From: Amphritea sp.
GTDB lineage: Bacteria > Pseudomonadota > Gammaproteobacteria > Pseudomonadales > Balneatricaceae
Assembly: GCF_016744155.1 (NCBI RefSeq)
Contig: NZ_JADGEW010000009.1
Location: 1-64,000, forward strand
DNA: 64,000 nt
Direction of reading: 5' to 3'
Position numbers and translations under genes: made by a program. Of this stretch, positions 35,001 through 38,000 are shown one piece after another. Below the pieces are notes generated by a model that saw only the letters and a list, made by a program, of their open reading frames with translations, had not been told where the DNA came from and did not search any database. Numbering within the stretch: position 1 is the first letter of the stretch; the number at the start of each line of letters is the position of its first letter.

Positions 35001-38000
35001 GGCATTAACCCAGCTAGCTGGTCATTCAACCAGACCTCGAGCCCTTGCAAACCAATATCTGCATTAAAGCCATCAAGCAGGCCTCGCAGATCCGCAAACA
35101 TATCCTCAATACCATCAATACCCGGCAACTGGCCAAAAATATCATCCAGCGACAGATCAATGCCTGGAATCTTCAGGTTAAAGTCAAAGTTATCTACCAG
35201 GAAGCCAAGGCCATTACTTAGCATCGACAACAGTTGTTCGATACTAATATTACTCAGATCCAGGATGTCTGAAAGATCTGGGAGTTCCCAGTCCATATTC
35301 AGCGCAAAGAAATCGGCTAAATCAGACAAGCTACCCAGCGAAGGAAGAGTTGGTGTAGACAGTGAGATAACCGGTAGAGAGGGCAGATCGATACCCAGAG
35401 CGGTAGTATCAACCACCACTGGCAGGTCAGCTGTAACACCCGTTGCTGTGTCTATTTCCAGGCTTAGCAGCGTCTGCAGTGTCGCGGATGAAAGCACACC
35501 ACTACTGACAATACCGTCAGTCGATAACGCAAGCCCAAGATCTAGCGCTAGCACGCCCTTAGGATCTCCAGCATCTGGCCCGCCAATAGCAGCTTTAATC
35601 AGGCCAAGATCCATTCCCGCATAGAGCTCGTCATCGAAGATCGATACATCGAAGCTTAATGCAGGGTCCGCAATATAATATTCCGGGGTTGTCTGAGAGG
35701 TTGCCTCAACGACGCCCACCGCAAAAGCCATGCCTGCGGTTGCGGTCACATTTGGAGACAGGTCTACATCTAAACCAGGAATCTCACTTAGCGTAGATCC
35801 CAGGTCCAAACCTAGTGACTGGGTGGTTGATGCCAGCTCGAAACTAGTACCCACCTCAAGCAGACGGGTATTGGGGGTAATACTGAACAGTTTATTTCCG
35901 GTTACCAAGCCATCATCGGTAAGCTCCAGCAACGTATCAGTATCAGAATCATTAGTATCGTTTGCTGTAAGGTCACCTAACCAAAACGCACTCTTCATCG
36001 CAGCAATACGAAGATCCAGCTCAGCAACAATCGTTGCTTTCAGCGTTGCAATCACCGCGTCAGCATCTGCCGCTCCTGGGGATAACAGATCACCCAGCGT
36101 GTCATTGCCATTGCCAAGCAGAGGCACTTGAAAATTAAGAATACCGGTCAGATCAGTCAGCGTTGCGGTATTCTCAACAACTGCTTTAAGCGCTTCCAGG
36201 CCGGCAATCAACTGATCTTGCATATCTGCAGTCAGTGTTACATTTGCTTGTTCTAGCGTATCGGTGTCTTTCAGACCGGTAAATTTTTCTACGTTAAAGC
36301 CCTGAGAGCGGGTATCACCACCCGTTGCAGCGGCCAGATCAATCTTGTTTTCTGCTGCGCCCACTCCACCATCAGAGATACTGATCGCATTTTTAACAGC
36401 AGCATCAATATCGATAGCATTAGCGTTCTGGCGACCGATATTAACCGTAATATTTTCAGCAACGCCGGCAAAATCTAGTACATCTTTGCCTTCATCCAGA
36501 GCTTCTTCGATGTCATCCTGGCCCCAACCAGAACCAAACAGGTAGGTATCATCGCCGTCACCGCCCCGTAGGGTATCGTTATCGGCGCCGCCAACCAGCA
36601 CATCGTTACCAAGCCCTCCTTCGATGATATCTGCACCATCACCACCCTCAAGGCGGTTGGCATTGTCATCACCTATTAATTGGTCAGCACCGCCGCCGCC
36701 TATAAGATTGACAATATTGCTAAGTTTAGCGATTAGATTGCCAGTATCACTATCTTTATAGGCCGAGCTAAAGGTATTACCCGCATCTAGCACAGATAGA
36801 TCAACATACAGATCAACACTACTGAAATTATCGAAACTTACGGTGTTATTACCGGTTCCGCCATCAATTGTGTGCTCGTTACCGGTAGCATCCGTCCAAC
36901 GACCGACAAAGAAAGTATTGTCCTGATCATCACCTGTCAGGGTGTCTCCACCGGTAGTATCAGAACCATAAACATCCCGAATACCAGTAATAACCCCAAA
37001 GCCAGTAGCATCATCTGCCGACAGATCAACCGTTACGGCAGTCTTATAACCGTTACTACCATCTGTACCGTTGTAGTAATCAAGCGTATTAACGCCAGTG
37101 CCGGTATCAAGGTCGCCATTAAATAGAGTGCCTGAGGTTACAGTAACCGTATCGTCTCCACCGCCGGTCTTGATATCCCAGTTAGCATCCGCCCCTGAGA
37201 TATTTATCTTATTTTTTGTTGCGAGTGGCAGCTCAACAGCGACAGAAACATTAGTACCTGTTCCTGAAGAGGGCGCTGTAAAAGTAACCTGAAGATCTTT
37301 CTTGATAGCAGACAGATCAAGAATATTATTGCCGTCGTTATCGGTAATAGTATCGGTTTTACCCAGCCCTAAGCTCACCCAGCTGGAGTCTTCCGTATAA
37401 GTATCATCATTCAACCCACCCTGCATATCATCGGCGCCACTACCGCCGATCAGAGTATCGTTACCAGCACCACCGGTCATTACATCATCACCGGCACCAC
37501 CTTTCAGCATATCAACGCCGCCGTTGCCACTGATAGTATCTACTTCATCTCCGCCATCAATCGTATTGGCCAGGTCATCGCCTGTCAGGGTATCGGCGTA
37601 ATCACTACCGATTAGATCGTTAACCTTAGCGATCGTACCAATCAGAGTGCCTGCAGCAGTAGTCGCGCCATTAGCAACAGTAGATAGATCAACTGTCACA
37701 GCAGACGCATATTTAGAGAAATCTAATACAGCAGAACCGGCGCCCGTATAGCCCGTCAAAGTACCCGGCAGCGTTGCAGCCCCCTTGAAAATAAAGGTAT
37801 TTTCCCCGGTACCACCGGTAATATTTTCAATACCCGTCGCAATAACTTTGTACTGTTTACCACTCACAACAGTAGTCACAGTTACCGTGGTCACACCAGC
37901 GCTTTCAGTCAAAGTGAAGACCAGATCGCTAGTTACCGCTGAAAAGTTAAGCGTTCCACTCTTACCAACAGCCGTGTTGGTATCATCAATGGTAATTTTA

